DNA of 7,785 nt from CAYNST01 sp964399955 (GCA_964399955.1 CAYNST010000145.1:1-7785); one strand, 5' to 3'; counted from the first letter of the stretch, positions 1 to 6,981 are shown. The notes: a model not told the origin generated them from the letters alone. A program made the numbers and translations.

Positions 1-30
1 CTTTATTTTTGACCAAGGCAGAGGCGATCT

Positions 31-2955
31 ATGCAAGCGGTCCACCCGGCATTCAAACTACTTCGCAGTGAAACCATAGCGTCACTCAATGTAACGGTTG
101 AGGAATTTCAGCACGTAAATACAGGGGCGCTGCACATACATTTGCGGGCCGACAACCCGGAGAATGTATTTCTGGTGGCCCTGCGAACCGTGCCGCAAGA
201 CTCCACCGGCGTGGCCCATATCCTGGAACATACCGCCTTGTGTGGCAGCCAGCGCTACCCCGTGCGCGATCCGTTCTTCATGATGACCCGCCGCTCACTG
301 AACACTTTCATGAACGCCTTCACCAGCTCGGACTGGACCGCCTATCCCTTTGCCAGCGTCAATCGCAAGGACTTTGACAACCTGCTGGACGTCTACCTTG
401 ACGCCGTATTCTTCGCCAAGCTGGACCCCTTGGATTTTGCCCAGGAAGGCCACAGACTGGAGTTTTCCGAAGCAGAAGACCCAAACTCCACCCTGGTGTT
501 CAAGGGCGTGGTGTACAACGAGATGAAAGGCGCCATGAGCTCTGTCAGCTCTATGCTGTGGCACACGCTGAACAAGTACCTGCACCCCTCCACCACTTAT
601 CATTTCAACAGTGGCGGTGAGCCGGAATGCATACCCTCACTCAGTTACGAACAGCTCAAACACTTCTACAAAAGCCACTATCATCCGACCAACGCCGTCT
701 TCATGACCTATGGCAACATCCCGGCAGTGGAACATCAGGCCAAGTTTGAAGACCTGGCCCTGCGCCACTTCAAACGCTCCGAAGAAGTCATAAGCGTACC
801 GGATGAGCAGCGTTATTATGCGCCGGTACGGGTTGAGGAAGCCTACCCCGTAGCCGAAGGAGAAACCAGTGAGCGCAAGACGCACGTGGTGCTAAGCTGG
901 CTGCTTGGCCGCGCCACAGACCTGAAAAGCGCTCTGGCTGCGCAATTACTGGCCAGCGTATTGCTGGACAACAGCGCATCTCCCTTGAGCCACGCGCTGG
1001 AGACCACTGAGCTGGGCACTGCGCCCTCCCCCCTGTGCGGTCTGGACGACTCGCAAAAAGAGCTGGTGTTTGTCTGTGGGCTGGAAGGCTGCAAACAGGA
1101 CTCTGCAGCCCAGGTTGAAGCTTTCATTCTGGAGACTCTGCAAAAAGTCGCGGCAGAGGGTGTGCCACCCGAAGACGTAGAGGCGGCTCTGCACCAATTG
1201 GAGCTGCATCAGCGGGAAATTGGTGGCGACTCTTACCCATATGGTTTGCAACTGATCATGAACAGTCTCACTGCGGCCACCCACCGCGGTGATCCCGTCG
1301 CCATTCTGGATGTTGATGCGGCCCTCAGCACCTTGCGTGAAGCCATCAAAGACCCGGACTTCATCAAGCAACAAGTGACCCGGCTACTGCTGGACAACCA
1401 ACACCGGGTGCGACTGACTCTGGTACCCGACACCGGGCTGGCAGGCCGGCGCGACGCTGCAGAGCAGGCAAAGCTGGCGGCCATACAAGCGGCCTTGAGT
1501 GAACAGGAAAAAACCCACATCGTTGAGCAGGCCCGCGCGCTCAAAGCGCGCCAGGCGCAGGAAGACGACGAATCCATACTGCCCAAGGTGACCCTGGCGG
1601 ACGTGCCCCGTGATGAAAGCTATCTGCAGGGCCAACAGCACACCCTGCCCCGCTCCGGACAAAAGCTGACCACCTATGATGTTGGCTCCAATGGCCTGGT
1701 GTACCAGCAGGTGGTCATCGACATGCCTGCCCTGCCTGAGGAACAGGCCCGGTTGTTGCCGTTTTACTCCAACTGCCTGACCGAGGTGGGCTTGGGCACG
1801 CGAGATTACCTGGCCGTGCAAAAATGGCAGGCCAGTGCCGCCGGTGCGCTCAACGCTTTCAGCAGTGTGCGCAGCCGCGTAGACGATATTCACACTACAC
1901 AAAGTTTCCTCACCCTGTCTGGCAAAGCCTTGAATGCCAACCACAACGCCCTGTGCGATTTGATGGCCAGCACCTTGGGTGAAGCGCGCTTTGATGAGCA
2001 GGCACGCATTCGAGAGCTGGTGGCTCAAACCCGCGCCTCCAGGGAGCAGAGCGTGACCAGCAACGGCCACGCCCTGGCCATGAGTGCCGCCACCTCGGGT
2101 ATGTGTGCCGTGGCAAAATTCGGCCACGACCTGAGTGGCCTGGAAGGTATCAGGCGCCTCAAAGCACTGGATGATTCCCTTGCGGACAAAGCCACCCTCA
2201 CCAACTTCTGCGATCAACTGGCGGCCATTCATCAGCAGGTCAGTCAGGCGCCGCGGCGCTTCCTGCTGGTGGGCGAGGCGGAGGCACAAAGCCAGTTGCA
2301 GCAGACCTTTGCCCAGACCCTAGATCAGCCATCGTCGTCCGCCAGCTTTCAGCACTTTGAACTGCCCAGTTACACGGCAAGCGTCCGGGAAGCCTGGTTG
2401 ACCAACAGTCAGGTGAACTTCTGCGCCAAAGCCTACGCCACCGTGCCCATGACCCACGAAGACGCCGCACCTTTGGTCGTGCTGGGGCATGTACTGCGCA
2501 ACGGTTTCCTGCACCGTGCCATTCGGGAACAGGGCGGAGCGTACGGCGGCGGCGCTGGACAAGACAACAATCTGGCGGCCTTCCGCTTCTATTCTTACCG
2601 GGACCCACGACTGGAAGAAACGCTCAGCGACTTTGATCTGGCGATTGATTGGTTGATGAGCACAGAGCTGAAATGGCAGGCGGTAGAGGAGGCCATCCTC
2701 GGCACCATCAGCGGTATCGACAAACCGGACTCACCGGCTGGACGGGCCAAACGCTGGTACCACGCCGACCTTCACGGCCGCACCCTGGCCCTGAGACAAA
2801 CCTTCCGCGAGCGCATTCTGGCCACGCGCCTGGAGGATTTGCGCCGGGTGGCGGGGATGTATCTGGCGCCGGAAAAAGCCAATATTGCGGTGATTACCGA
2901 CCACGCCAAGGCGTCACTGGCCGGGGACCTGGGCTTGCAAACGCACACACTGTAA
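31..2955 (+). CDS. M16C (presequence protease / PreP-like) zinc metallopeptidase
   Basis: This 974-residue protein belongs to the insulinase superfamily, subfamily M16C, whose eukaryotic members (PreP, Cym1) degrade short unstructured peptides inside organelles. The inverted zinc motif HILEH lies at residues 63-67: H63 and H67 should bind zinc and E66 should be the catalytic base. The distal zinc ligand is E164 in the family block VVYNEMKGAMS. The family stretch LCGSQRYPVRDPFF follows the zinc motif. Near the C-terminus, REQGGAYGGG places R832 and Y838 at the spacing of the substrate-binding Arg/Tyr pair of PreP. The length matches the two-halves architecture (catalytic half, hinge around 480-540, inactive half). 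No signal peptide is visible, so a cytoplasmic peptide-scavenging role is inferred. The start is supported by a purine-rich GAGG 6 nt upstream. It stands alone and converges on the flavin reductase. The family call is secure; the substrate is unknown. Confidence 0.95.
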   Translation: MQAVHPAFKLLRSETIASLNVTVEEFQHVNTGALHIHLRADNPENVFLVALRTVPQDSTGVAHILEHTALCGSQRYPVRDPFFMMTRRSLNTFMNAFTSSDWTAYPFASVNRKDFDNLLDVYLDAVFFAKLDPLDFAQEGHRLEFSEAEDPNSTLVFKGVVYNEMKGAMSSVSSMLWHTLNKYLHPSTTYHFNSGGEPECIPSLSYEQLKHFYKSHYHPTNAVFMTYGNIPAVEHQAKFEDLALRHFKRSEEVISVPDEQRYYAPVRVEEAYPVAEGETSERKTHVVLSWLLGRATDLKSALAAQLLASVLLDNSASPLSHALETTELGTAPSPLCGLDDSQKELVFVCGLEGCKQDSAAQVEAFILETLQKVAAEGVPPEDVEAALHQLELHQREIGGDSYPYGLQLIMNSLTAATHRGDPVAILDVDAALSTLREAIKDPDFIKQQVTRLLLDNQHRVRLTLVPDTGLAGRRDAAEQAKLAAIQAALSEQEKTHIVEQARALKARQAQEDDESILPKVTLADVPRDESYLQGQQHTLPRSGQKLTTYDVGSNGLVYQQVVIDMPALPEEQARLLPFYSNCLTEVGLGTRDYLAVQKWQASAAGALNAFSSVRSRVDDIHTTQSFLTLSGKALNANHNALCDLMASTLGEARFDEQARIRELVAQTRASREQSVTSNGHALAMSAATSGMCAVAKFGHDLSGLEGIRRLKALDDSLADKATLTNFCDQLAAIHQQVSQAPRRFLLVGEAEAQSQLQQTFAQTLDQPSSSASFQHFELPSYTASVREAWLTNSQVNFCAKAYATVPMTHEDAAPLVVLGHVLRNGFLHRAIREQGGAYGGGAGQDNNLAAFRFYSYRDPRLEETLSDFDLAIDWLMSTELKWQAVEEAILGTISGIDKPDSPAGRAKRWYHADLHGRTLALRQTFRERILATRLEDLRRVAGMYLAPEKANIAVITDHAKASLAGDLGLQTHTL

Positions 2956-2964
2956 CGCGTGCAG

Positions 2965-3010
2965 GGACGCCACATGAATGCGCGGCGTCCGGCCCTTTCG
3001 GCCGCCGCGC
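2965..3010. terminator. GC-rich hairpins between convergent genes, possible bidirectional terminator
   Basis: Two competing stems sit between the converging 3' ends. GGACGCC (2965-2971) pairs with GGCGTCC (2984-2990). Alternatively, GCGCGGC (2980-2986) pairs with GCCGCGC (3004-3010), with an inner GGCC/GGCC stem (2991-2994 with 3000-3003) around the loop CTTTC. Neither strand has a T-run after the stem, so this is not a classical intrinsic terminator. The location argues for transcript-end formation or 3'-end protection. Confidence 0.4.
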
Positions 3011-3035
3011 ACAAGCGGGTTAAGGAAGAAATGCC

Positions 3036-3524
3036 CTACGCCAAGCGGTGGTAGCCGCCATTCAGGTAGATTAGCGGGTTGGGCTCGGTCGGGGCGGCCG
3101 ACGCTTGCAGGATACGCCCAATAACAACGTGATGGCTGCCGTAAAGCTGCACCGCATCCACCTGGCAGACAAACACCGCTTCGGCATCGGCCAGGACAGG
3201 TGCCTTGCCCGACGCGCGCTGCCAATTACAGCCGTCAAACCGATGCGGCCCCTGATCTCCGGTGGCACACAGGTTGGATGCCGCTTGATGATGCTGAGCC
3301 AGCACATTGATGGCAAATTCGTGCCCGGGGGTTAACAGGGGGCAAATGCGGGTGGTGCGCGCCACACACACCAGCAGCGATGGCGGGTCGTCAGATACGG
3401 AGGTCACAGAGGAGACCGTCATTGCCAGGTCTACGCCCGCAGGCGAATGGGTGGTCAGAATGGACACACCGGACGCCAACCGGCGCATGCCTGAGCGCAT
3501 GGCCTGCGCTAAATCTTGGTTCAT
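3036..3524 (-). CDS. Flavin reductase-like protein (FMN-binding split barrel, HpaC-like)
   Basis: This 162-residue protein resembles the small flavin reductases (HpaC type) that use NAD(P)H to reduce FMN or FAD, often for a partner monooxygenase. Family blocks are in the expected order: GVSILTT (19-25), the flavin-binding stretch from about A34 to V54 with SVTSVSDDPPSL, FAINVLAQHH (70-79), GSHHVVIGRI (129-138), and the C-terminal PLIYLNGGYHRL (150-161). Length is typical. No monooxygenase partner is in the window, so the physiological acceptor is unknown. The ribosome binding site before the ATG is poor: CAGG lies very close and AAAGG about 11 nt upstream. The gene lies 68 nt downstream of a strong intrinsic terminator on the same strand, so it needs its own promoter or readthrough. 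Related split-barrel proteins can also be heme- or cobalamin-linked, but the motif order favours flavin reductase. Confidence 0.9.
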   Translation of the reverse strand: MNQDLAQAMRSGMRRLASGVSILTTHSPAGVDLAMTVSSVTSVSDDPPSLLVCVARTTRICPLLTPGHEFAINVLAQHHQAASNLCATGDQGPHRFDGCNWQRASGKAPVLADAEAVFVCQVDAVQLYGSHHVVIGRILQASAAPTEPNPLIYLNGGYHRLA

Positions 3525-3591
3525 GCCTGTTAGGTGCCTTTATTCAAGTGTAAGCATTCAGCTCACGCCCGAATTTGCCCATAGCTGCGTT

Positions 3592-3629
3592 AAAAAATAG
3601 TTGCCACCCTGTCAGCAACAGGGTGCAAC
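3592..3629 (-). terminator. Intrinsic (Rho-independent) terminator upstream of the flavin reductase
   Basis: On the minus strand, GTTG-CACCCTGT (3629-3618) pairs with ACAGGGTG-G-CAAC (3612-3600). This gives a 12-bp stem with one bulged G (3604) and a 5-nt loop. It is followed by CTA and six T's (3597-3592), so only the minus strand has the tail of an intrinsic terminator. It would end transcripts coming from fliD and the binding-protein gene, or a short transcript begun near 3775. It lies about 208 nt beyond the binding-protein stop and 68 nt before the reductase start. Confidence 0.85.
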
Positions 3630-3631
3630 GG

Positions 3632-3684
3632 CTGTAAAGGCGGCCCCTGAGGGGTGCAGCACAGGAAGTGCGCAATCTTTACAG
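3632..3684 (-). ncRNA. Candidate structured RNA: three-way junction preceding the terminator
   Basis: On the minus strand, CTGTAAAG (3684-3677) is complementary to CTTTACAG (3639-3632), giving an 8-bp closing stem. Inside it are two hairpins. GCGCAC (3673-3668) pairs with GTGC-T-GC (3662-3656), with one bulge and the loop TTCCT. CCCC (3654-3651) pairs with GGGG (3647-3644) around the loop TCA. Single-stranded joints are short: ATT, A and CCGC. The terminator hairpin begins 2-3 nt after the closing stem. I recognise no named RNA family. It could be a small RNA, the leader of the flavin reductase, a 3' UTR structure or a copy of an intergenic repeat. Confidence 0.45.
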
Positions 3685-3780
3685 GTGAAAACTCACATTT
3701 TTCGCCTTGCTCGCACAATTTCAGACGCAACCTGAACAATCACGGATTAAACTGGATAGTTACGTTCAAGTGAGAACTGC

Positions 3781-3809
3781 ATCATACCGATTGCCCGGCA
3801 AAATGACAC
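3781..3809 (-). promoter_or_regulatory. Candidate sigma-70 promoter reading toward the structured element
   Basis: On the minus strand, GTGTCA (3809-3804) and TATGAT (3786-3781) are separated by 17 bp. They match 4 of 6 and 5 of 6 bases of the -35 and -10 consensus. Transcription would start near 3775 and run through the three-way junction into the terminator, giving an RNA of roughly 180 nt, or into the reductase after readthrough. This is a prediction from consensus matching only. Confidence 0.3.
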
Positions 3810-3836
3810 CTGCAAGCTCTGCCCTGGCGAAAGGCC

Positions 3837-4730
3837 TCAAAACCGAGTTGTATCAAACCAAAGCTTGGGGTTGTTCAATGGCGTGCTCTGCGGCAGCAGT
3901 GGGTTATCCAACTTGAACACGCGGCGCTCAGAAAATTTTATGTTGTCGAACACCGTTTTCACCATCGCATTGTTGAGAAACAACTCGTCAAAGCTGCCGT
4001 CGTCTATGGCCATCAGCAAACCCTGCTCAAGGTCGCGAGCCAGGTCCGGCCGCCCTGGGGTAACAAACAAATAATAGGGCGAGGTATACTCAAACAGCAG
4101 GTTGCTATCCACGGCCAGTTCCAAGTCCGGCCGACGAGCCATTTCTGCCCAAGGCTCATGCACACCGCGTGGGAAGGCATCAAAGCGCTTGCCGTCTGTC
4201 ATGTGAAACAAGCCTTCGTACTGGGCCGAGGTGATAACGTTCAACCCGTTGGCCTGTAAAATGGCAGTGTCCGCCCATCCCAAACCCTGCCCGTACCTGT
4301 AGTTTCTGGCCTGCTCCAGGGTCATGACCGCATCAAAGAGGTTTTGATTCTGCTTGTGAACCAACAATACGCGGTAGCCCAATAAGCCCTTGAATAACGG
4401 TATGCGCACCGGTATGGCAACCTGCTCCATCTCCATGCTGGTAGAGGTCCAGATTATATCAATCTTGCCATCCTTCACTTCCTCCCGCAGCTTGGGCGCG
4501 CTCATGTCGTCGCTTTCAACATCCAGCTTGAACGGCTTGCCGACCTTCTGCAGAGCCAGACGGATCATGCTGACGGCATAGGCGGCATTGTCATCTCCGC
4601 GTGACGTTACCCGAATATGGGTAGTGTCTTCAGCACTGCTGGCGGCTGCCGCTAACAGGCAAAGCAACACCAATAGCCCGCTAACCCATATTCTGTTTTG
4701 TTTAATAATTGCCACTACAACTTTAACCAT
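3837..4730 (-). CDS. Orphan periplasmic substrate-binding-domain protein
   Basis: This 297-residue protein has a Sec signal peptide: a basic n-region (K3, K10, R13), a hydrophobic core around 15-30, and a likely cleavage after SSA at residue 33. The mature part looks like a type-II periplasmic binding fold of the SBP_bac_3 kind: HIRVTSRGDDNAAY (38-51), DGKIDIIWTSTS (87-98), PLFKGLLGYRVLLV (111-124), and a lobe-two strand region GQGLGWADTAIL (148-158). In the block where amino-acid-binding relatives carry a ligand arginine (HisJ type), this protein has SMEMEQVA, so an ordinary amino-acid ligand is doubtful. There is no lipobox, permease or ATPase. The start has GGAG 10 nt upstream. It lies 44 bp behind fliD on the same strand with no terminator between, so cotranscription is likely. 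Its ligand and role are unknown; uptake, sensing or an enzyme-like use are all possible. Confidence 0.85.
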   Translation of the reverse strand: MVKVVVAIIKQNRIWVSGLLVLLCLLAAAASSAEDTTHIRVTSRGDDNAAYAVSMIRLALQKVGKPFKLDVESDDMSAPKLREEVKDGKIDIIWTSTSMEMEQVAIPVRIPLFKGLLGYRVLLVHKQNQNLFDAVMTLEQARNYRYGQGLGWADTAILQANGLNVITSAQYEGLFHMTDGKRFDAFPRGVHEPWAEMARRPDLELAVDSNLLFEYTSPYYLFVTPGRPDLARDLEQGLLMAIDDGSFDELFLNNAMVKTVFDNIKFSERRVFKLDNPLLPQSTPLNNPKLWFDTTRF

Positions 4731-4774
4731 GCAATTGAAGCTCCAGACATTCCTGGCATTTTACCCTGCTGTGA

Positions 4775-6835
4775 TTATCGCTTTTTGGCGGTAAACGGCA
4801 GCGTATCTATGAGATTTTCCAGGAACCCGCCCTGTGAATTCAGGCCGTTTAGTATTGCCTCCATGGCGATAAACTGGCGCATAAGCCGCTCCTGGAAAAC
4901 CGTCATGCGTTTTTCCAGGAGCTTTTCATTGTCGTCCTGCTGCACCACGGTGCGATTGAGTTGGGTTTCGCGGGCGTCAAACAGGCCATTGGACTTCAGG
5001 AACTGGTTGGCCACATCATCCATTTGCCCGGCAAAACCGCGTGAGAAACTCACCTTGGACGAAGTTGCATTTTCACCAATGATGAGCGACAAGCCCTCCG
5101 CCGCAGAACCCAGTTTGGGCAACAACACATTGCCCAGACCAAACGCCTCAACGCCGTCAACCGTGCCTTTTACGTCGACGCCGCTTTGCATGCTGCCTAG
5201 TCCAACACCCAGGCCAAAATCGCGGGTCATGGCCTCACTGGCACTGCCCACCGTCACCGATGAGCTGGCACCGTAGCGGTTGGAGGTAAACTTAAGCGCG
5301 CCGGTGTCCGCATCTATACCTACACTGACCTTTGCGCCGCTGGCACTGAGGTTGGGGTCGCTGTTGATTGCCGATTGCAGCGCGCTCATGAAGTCGGCCT
5401 GGCTTGCATACTGGGTGTTTGCCGGGAGCGTTATGTTACTGGTGGGCAAACCGTCTACTGTGAAGCTGACTGAGTAGTCCTCGTCACCGGTATCAAATCC
5501 GGGAAACACCGCCGCTACCGTTTCGCCAACCAAATAGCCCTTGGCCGGGGGTGTGGCAATCACAACCTCATAGCTACCCGCCTTGGTGCCTTTGCCGAAG
5601 CTGTTAACCGTTACTTCCGTTGAAGAAGAATGCGTAGACGGCGCAAACAGTTTTTGTACATCGGCAAAGTTTTCCGCAAAAGCTTTGGTGAAGTCTTTTT
5701 CATCGATGCTGAGCATACCGTTCAACTCAGTGCGAATTCCCACATTGGTCAGTGCGCCAAAGTTGGAATTGGCAAGCCCCGGTACCGCAGAGGCAATGGA
5801 TGTGCGAAACTGCGACAACACGGACTTGGCCAATGTATCCTTGACCAGTGCACCAGGCTTTTCTTCTTCTTTGTCGTAGCCAAACAACGGCTCCACTTCT
5901 TTCAGAAAATCGTTATAAGCGGCAACAAAACTGCGCACGGTTTGCTCGGCAAAGGCTTTGTCGTGCGAGATGGTGATATTTACCACTTCGCCGGGCGCGG
6001 GTTTCATCAGGTCCAGCGTCAAGCCGCCAACCACATCGGCGACGGAATTGGTCTCGCGCGTTACTCTGAGACCGTTGACAATCAACACCGCGTCGGCGCC
6101 GCTTTGCGCCTCCAGCTCAGAAAATCCGGCCACATCCGGGTTGAAGGCAAATCTGGATAAACCGCTGCTGTCCGTGTTGCTGGGACTGTCTCCACTCTCG
6201 TCAATACTGATATGCAATTCATTCTTGGCACCGGATGGCGCGGTAAGAATTAGCCTATGGCTTTCACCGTCAAACACAATGCTGGCCTGTACGCCTTTGT
6301 CGGCCGCATTGATGGCGTCGCGCAGTCCCTGCAAACTGTTATTGCTACCGTCAATATCAATAGAGAAAGATTCGGAATTCTCTTTCTGGGCAAACTCCGC
6401 CGCGACACCGTCCAACCGGCTCCAACTGCCCAGGCTAATGGTCAATTTACCCTCGCCTACAGCATCCGTAGGTGCGGCAAAGCCTGCAAAACCCAGCGAC
6501 TGCGAGCGAGCCACTTCCATTACCTGGACGGCGTAGTTGCCCGGCTGCACATTGGTGTCCAGCTTGGTGGGCACCAGCGCATCACTTTGACTGAAAGAGG
6601 CCGCCTTGCTGAATAACCCCTCCCGGTCCGTCATGGCCTTGAGCGATGCCTTGAAGGTGTCCATGGCACTTGCCAGACTGGCAAAGCCGGAAATTTGTGC
6701 CTTGGCTTGATCCCGTGTTGTGTCTATGCGCTTCTGCGGAGCCAGCCGTTCAATTTCTGTCAACTGTTTGACGATAGCTGCGGAATCAATACCGGAACCA
6801 GCCCCAAGGGACTTCATGATATTGTTGTCAATCAT
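4775..6835 (-). CDS. fliD: Flagellar hook-associated protein 2 / filament cap FliD
   Basis: FliD forms the oligomeric cap at the filament tip, where exported flagellin is folded and added. The N-terminal FliD domain is clear: SLGAGSGIDSAAIVKQLTEIE (about 9-29), then QISGFASLASAMDTFKASL. A middle part carries a hook-IN-like segment (GLRDAINAADKGVQASIV, 170-187) and the C-terminal-domain motif VNGLRVTRETNSVADVVGGLTL (253-274), followed by FVAAYNDF (303-310). The C-terminal end (about 600-675) is the conserved helical region, with QFIAMEAILNGLNSQGGFL. At 686 residues it is much longer than enteric FliD (about 470), because roughly residues 400-595 form an added, probably surface-exposed domain. 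GGAG 7 nt before the first ATG favours it over the internal ATG at codon 7. The gene follows flaG and is followed by the binding protein rather than by fliS. Confidence 0.97.
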   Translation of the reverse strand: MIDNNIMKSLGAGSGIDSAAIVKQLTEIERLAPQKRIDTTRDQAKAQISGFASLASAMDTFKASLKAMTDREGLFSKAASFSQSDALVPTKLDTNVQPGNYAVQVMEVARSQSLGFAGFAAPTDAVGEGKLTISLGSWSRLDGVAAEFAQKENSESFSIDIDGSNNSLQGLRDAINAADKGVQASIVFDGESHRLILTAPSGAKNELHISIDESGDSPSNTDSSGLSRFAFNPDVAGFSELEAQSGADAVLIVNGLRVTRETNSVADVVGGLTLDLMKPAPGEVVNITISHDKAFAEQTVRSFVAAYNDFLKEVEPLFGYDKEEEKPGALVKDTLAKSVLSQFRTSIASAVPGLANSNFGALTNVGIRTELNGMLSIDEKDFTKAFAENFADVQKLFAPSTHSSSTEVTVNSFGKGTKAGSYEVVIATPPAKGYLVGETVAAVFPGFDTGDEDYSVSFTVDGLPTSNITLPANTQYASQADFMSALQSAINSDPNLSASGAKVSVGIDADTGALKFTSNRYGASSSVTVGSASEAMTRDFGLGVGLGSMQSGVDVKGTVDGVEAFGLGNVLLPKLGSAAEGLSLIIGENATSSKVSFSRGFAGQMDDVANQFLKSNGLFDARETQLNRTVVQQDDNEKLLEKRMTVFQERLMRQFIAMEAILNGLNSQGGFLENLIDTLPFTAKKR

Positions 6836-6981
6836 AGACTTTCTCCGCTCACTCTAATCGCCTGCTGACGATAATTACTGATATCAGTATAGGCCATGAC
6901 CGCCAATTTACCTGGCGCCGCACAGCCCCACCCTGATGACAAACCACATAGGGGACGGCCCTCGACCTGCATTGCCGGCGG
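6836..6981 (-). promoter_or_regulatory. flaG–fliD intergenic region with palindromes and possible promoter
   Basis: This 146-bp gap holds a perfect 14-bp palindrome, TACTGATATCAGTA (6876-6889). It overlaps a minus-strand -10-like TATACT (6891-6886). Upstream of that is CGCCA-N7-TGGCG (6901-6917). A TAAA followed 12 bp later by GCCTATAC resembles a flagellar sigma-28 promoter (TAAA-N15-GCCGATAA), but the spacing is 3 bp short. No good -35 lies at 17 bp. A fliD promoter here is possible but unproven. Confidence 0.3.
6876..6889. repeat. 14-bp perfect palindrome upstream of fliD
   Basis: TACTGATATCAGTA is its own reverse complement, and the symmetry stops at both ends. It lies 41 bp from the fliD start codon, over the predicted transcription start, which suits an operator for a dimeric repressor. 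No regulator is identified. Confidence 0.6.

Larger units (their letters stand above)
3525..3836. other. 312-bp intergenic region with structured RNA candidate
   Basis: This gap separates the reductase start from the stop of the substrate-binding protein gene, both on the minus strand. It holds a candidate minus-strand promoter (3781-3809), inverted repeats forming a three-way junction (3632-3684), an intrinsic terminator (3592-3629), a loose CAGCT/AGCTG pair (3559-3563 and 3583-3587), and two copies of TTCAAGTG (3543-3550 and 3765-3772). No convincing protein-coding frame is visible. Confidence 0.7.

Noticed and set aside
1384..2289. Long minus-strand open frame (301 codons) inside the peptidase gene
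   Set aside because: It is antisense to a well-supported conserved protein, has no recognisable motifs, and its length follows from the codon bias of the real gene.
3601..3684. tRNA gene suggested by the branched fold
   Set aside because: There is no 7-bp acceptor arm with T-loop GTTCRA or a D-loop pattern, and the junction has three stems rather than four.
3540..3720. Integron attC-type recombination site
   Set aside because: The paired core sites (RYYYAAC and GTTRRRY) are not found at the ends of the inverted repeats.
3525..3780. FMN riboswitch controlling the flavin reductase
   Set aside because: The conserved core sequences of the FMN aptamer and its six-stem layout are not visible; only three stems plus a terminator are seen.
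3707..3916. Small plus-strand frame in the intergenic gap
   Set aside because: No ribosome binding site or family motif, and it runs into the 3' end of the opposite-strand binding-protein gene.
4698..5276. Plus-strand open frame overlapping the 3' end of fliD and the start of the binding-protein gene
   Set aside because: It is antisense to two conserved genes. Its composition (Ser/Arg/Pro-rich) looks like a shadow translation.
5958..6536. Plus-strand open frame of 192 codons inside fliD
   Set aside because: It is antisense to conserved FliD sequence, with no motif or ribosome binding site support.
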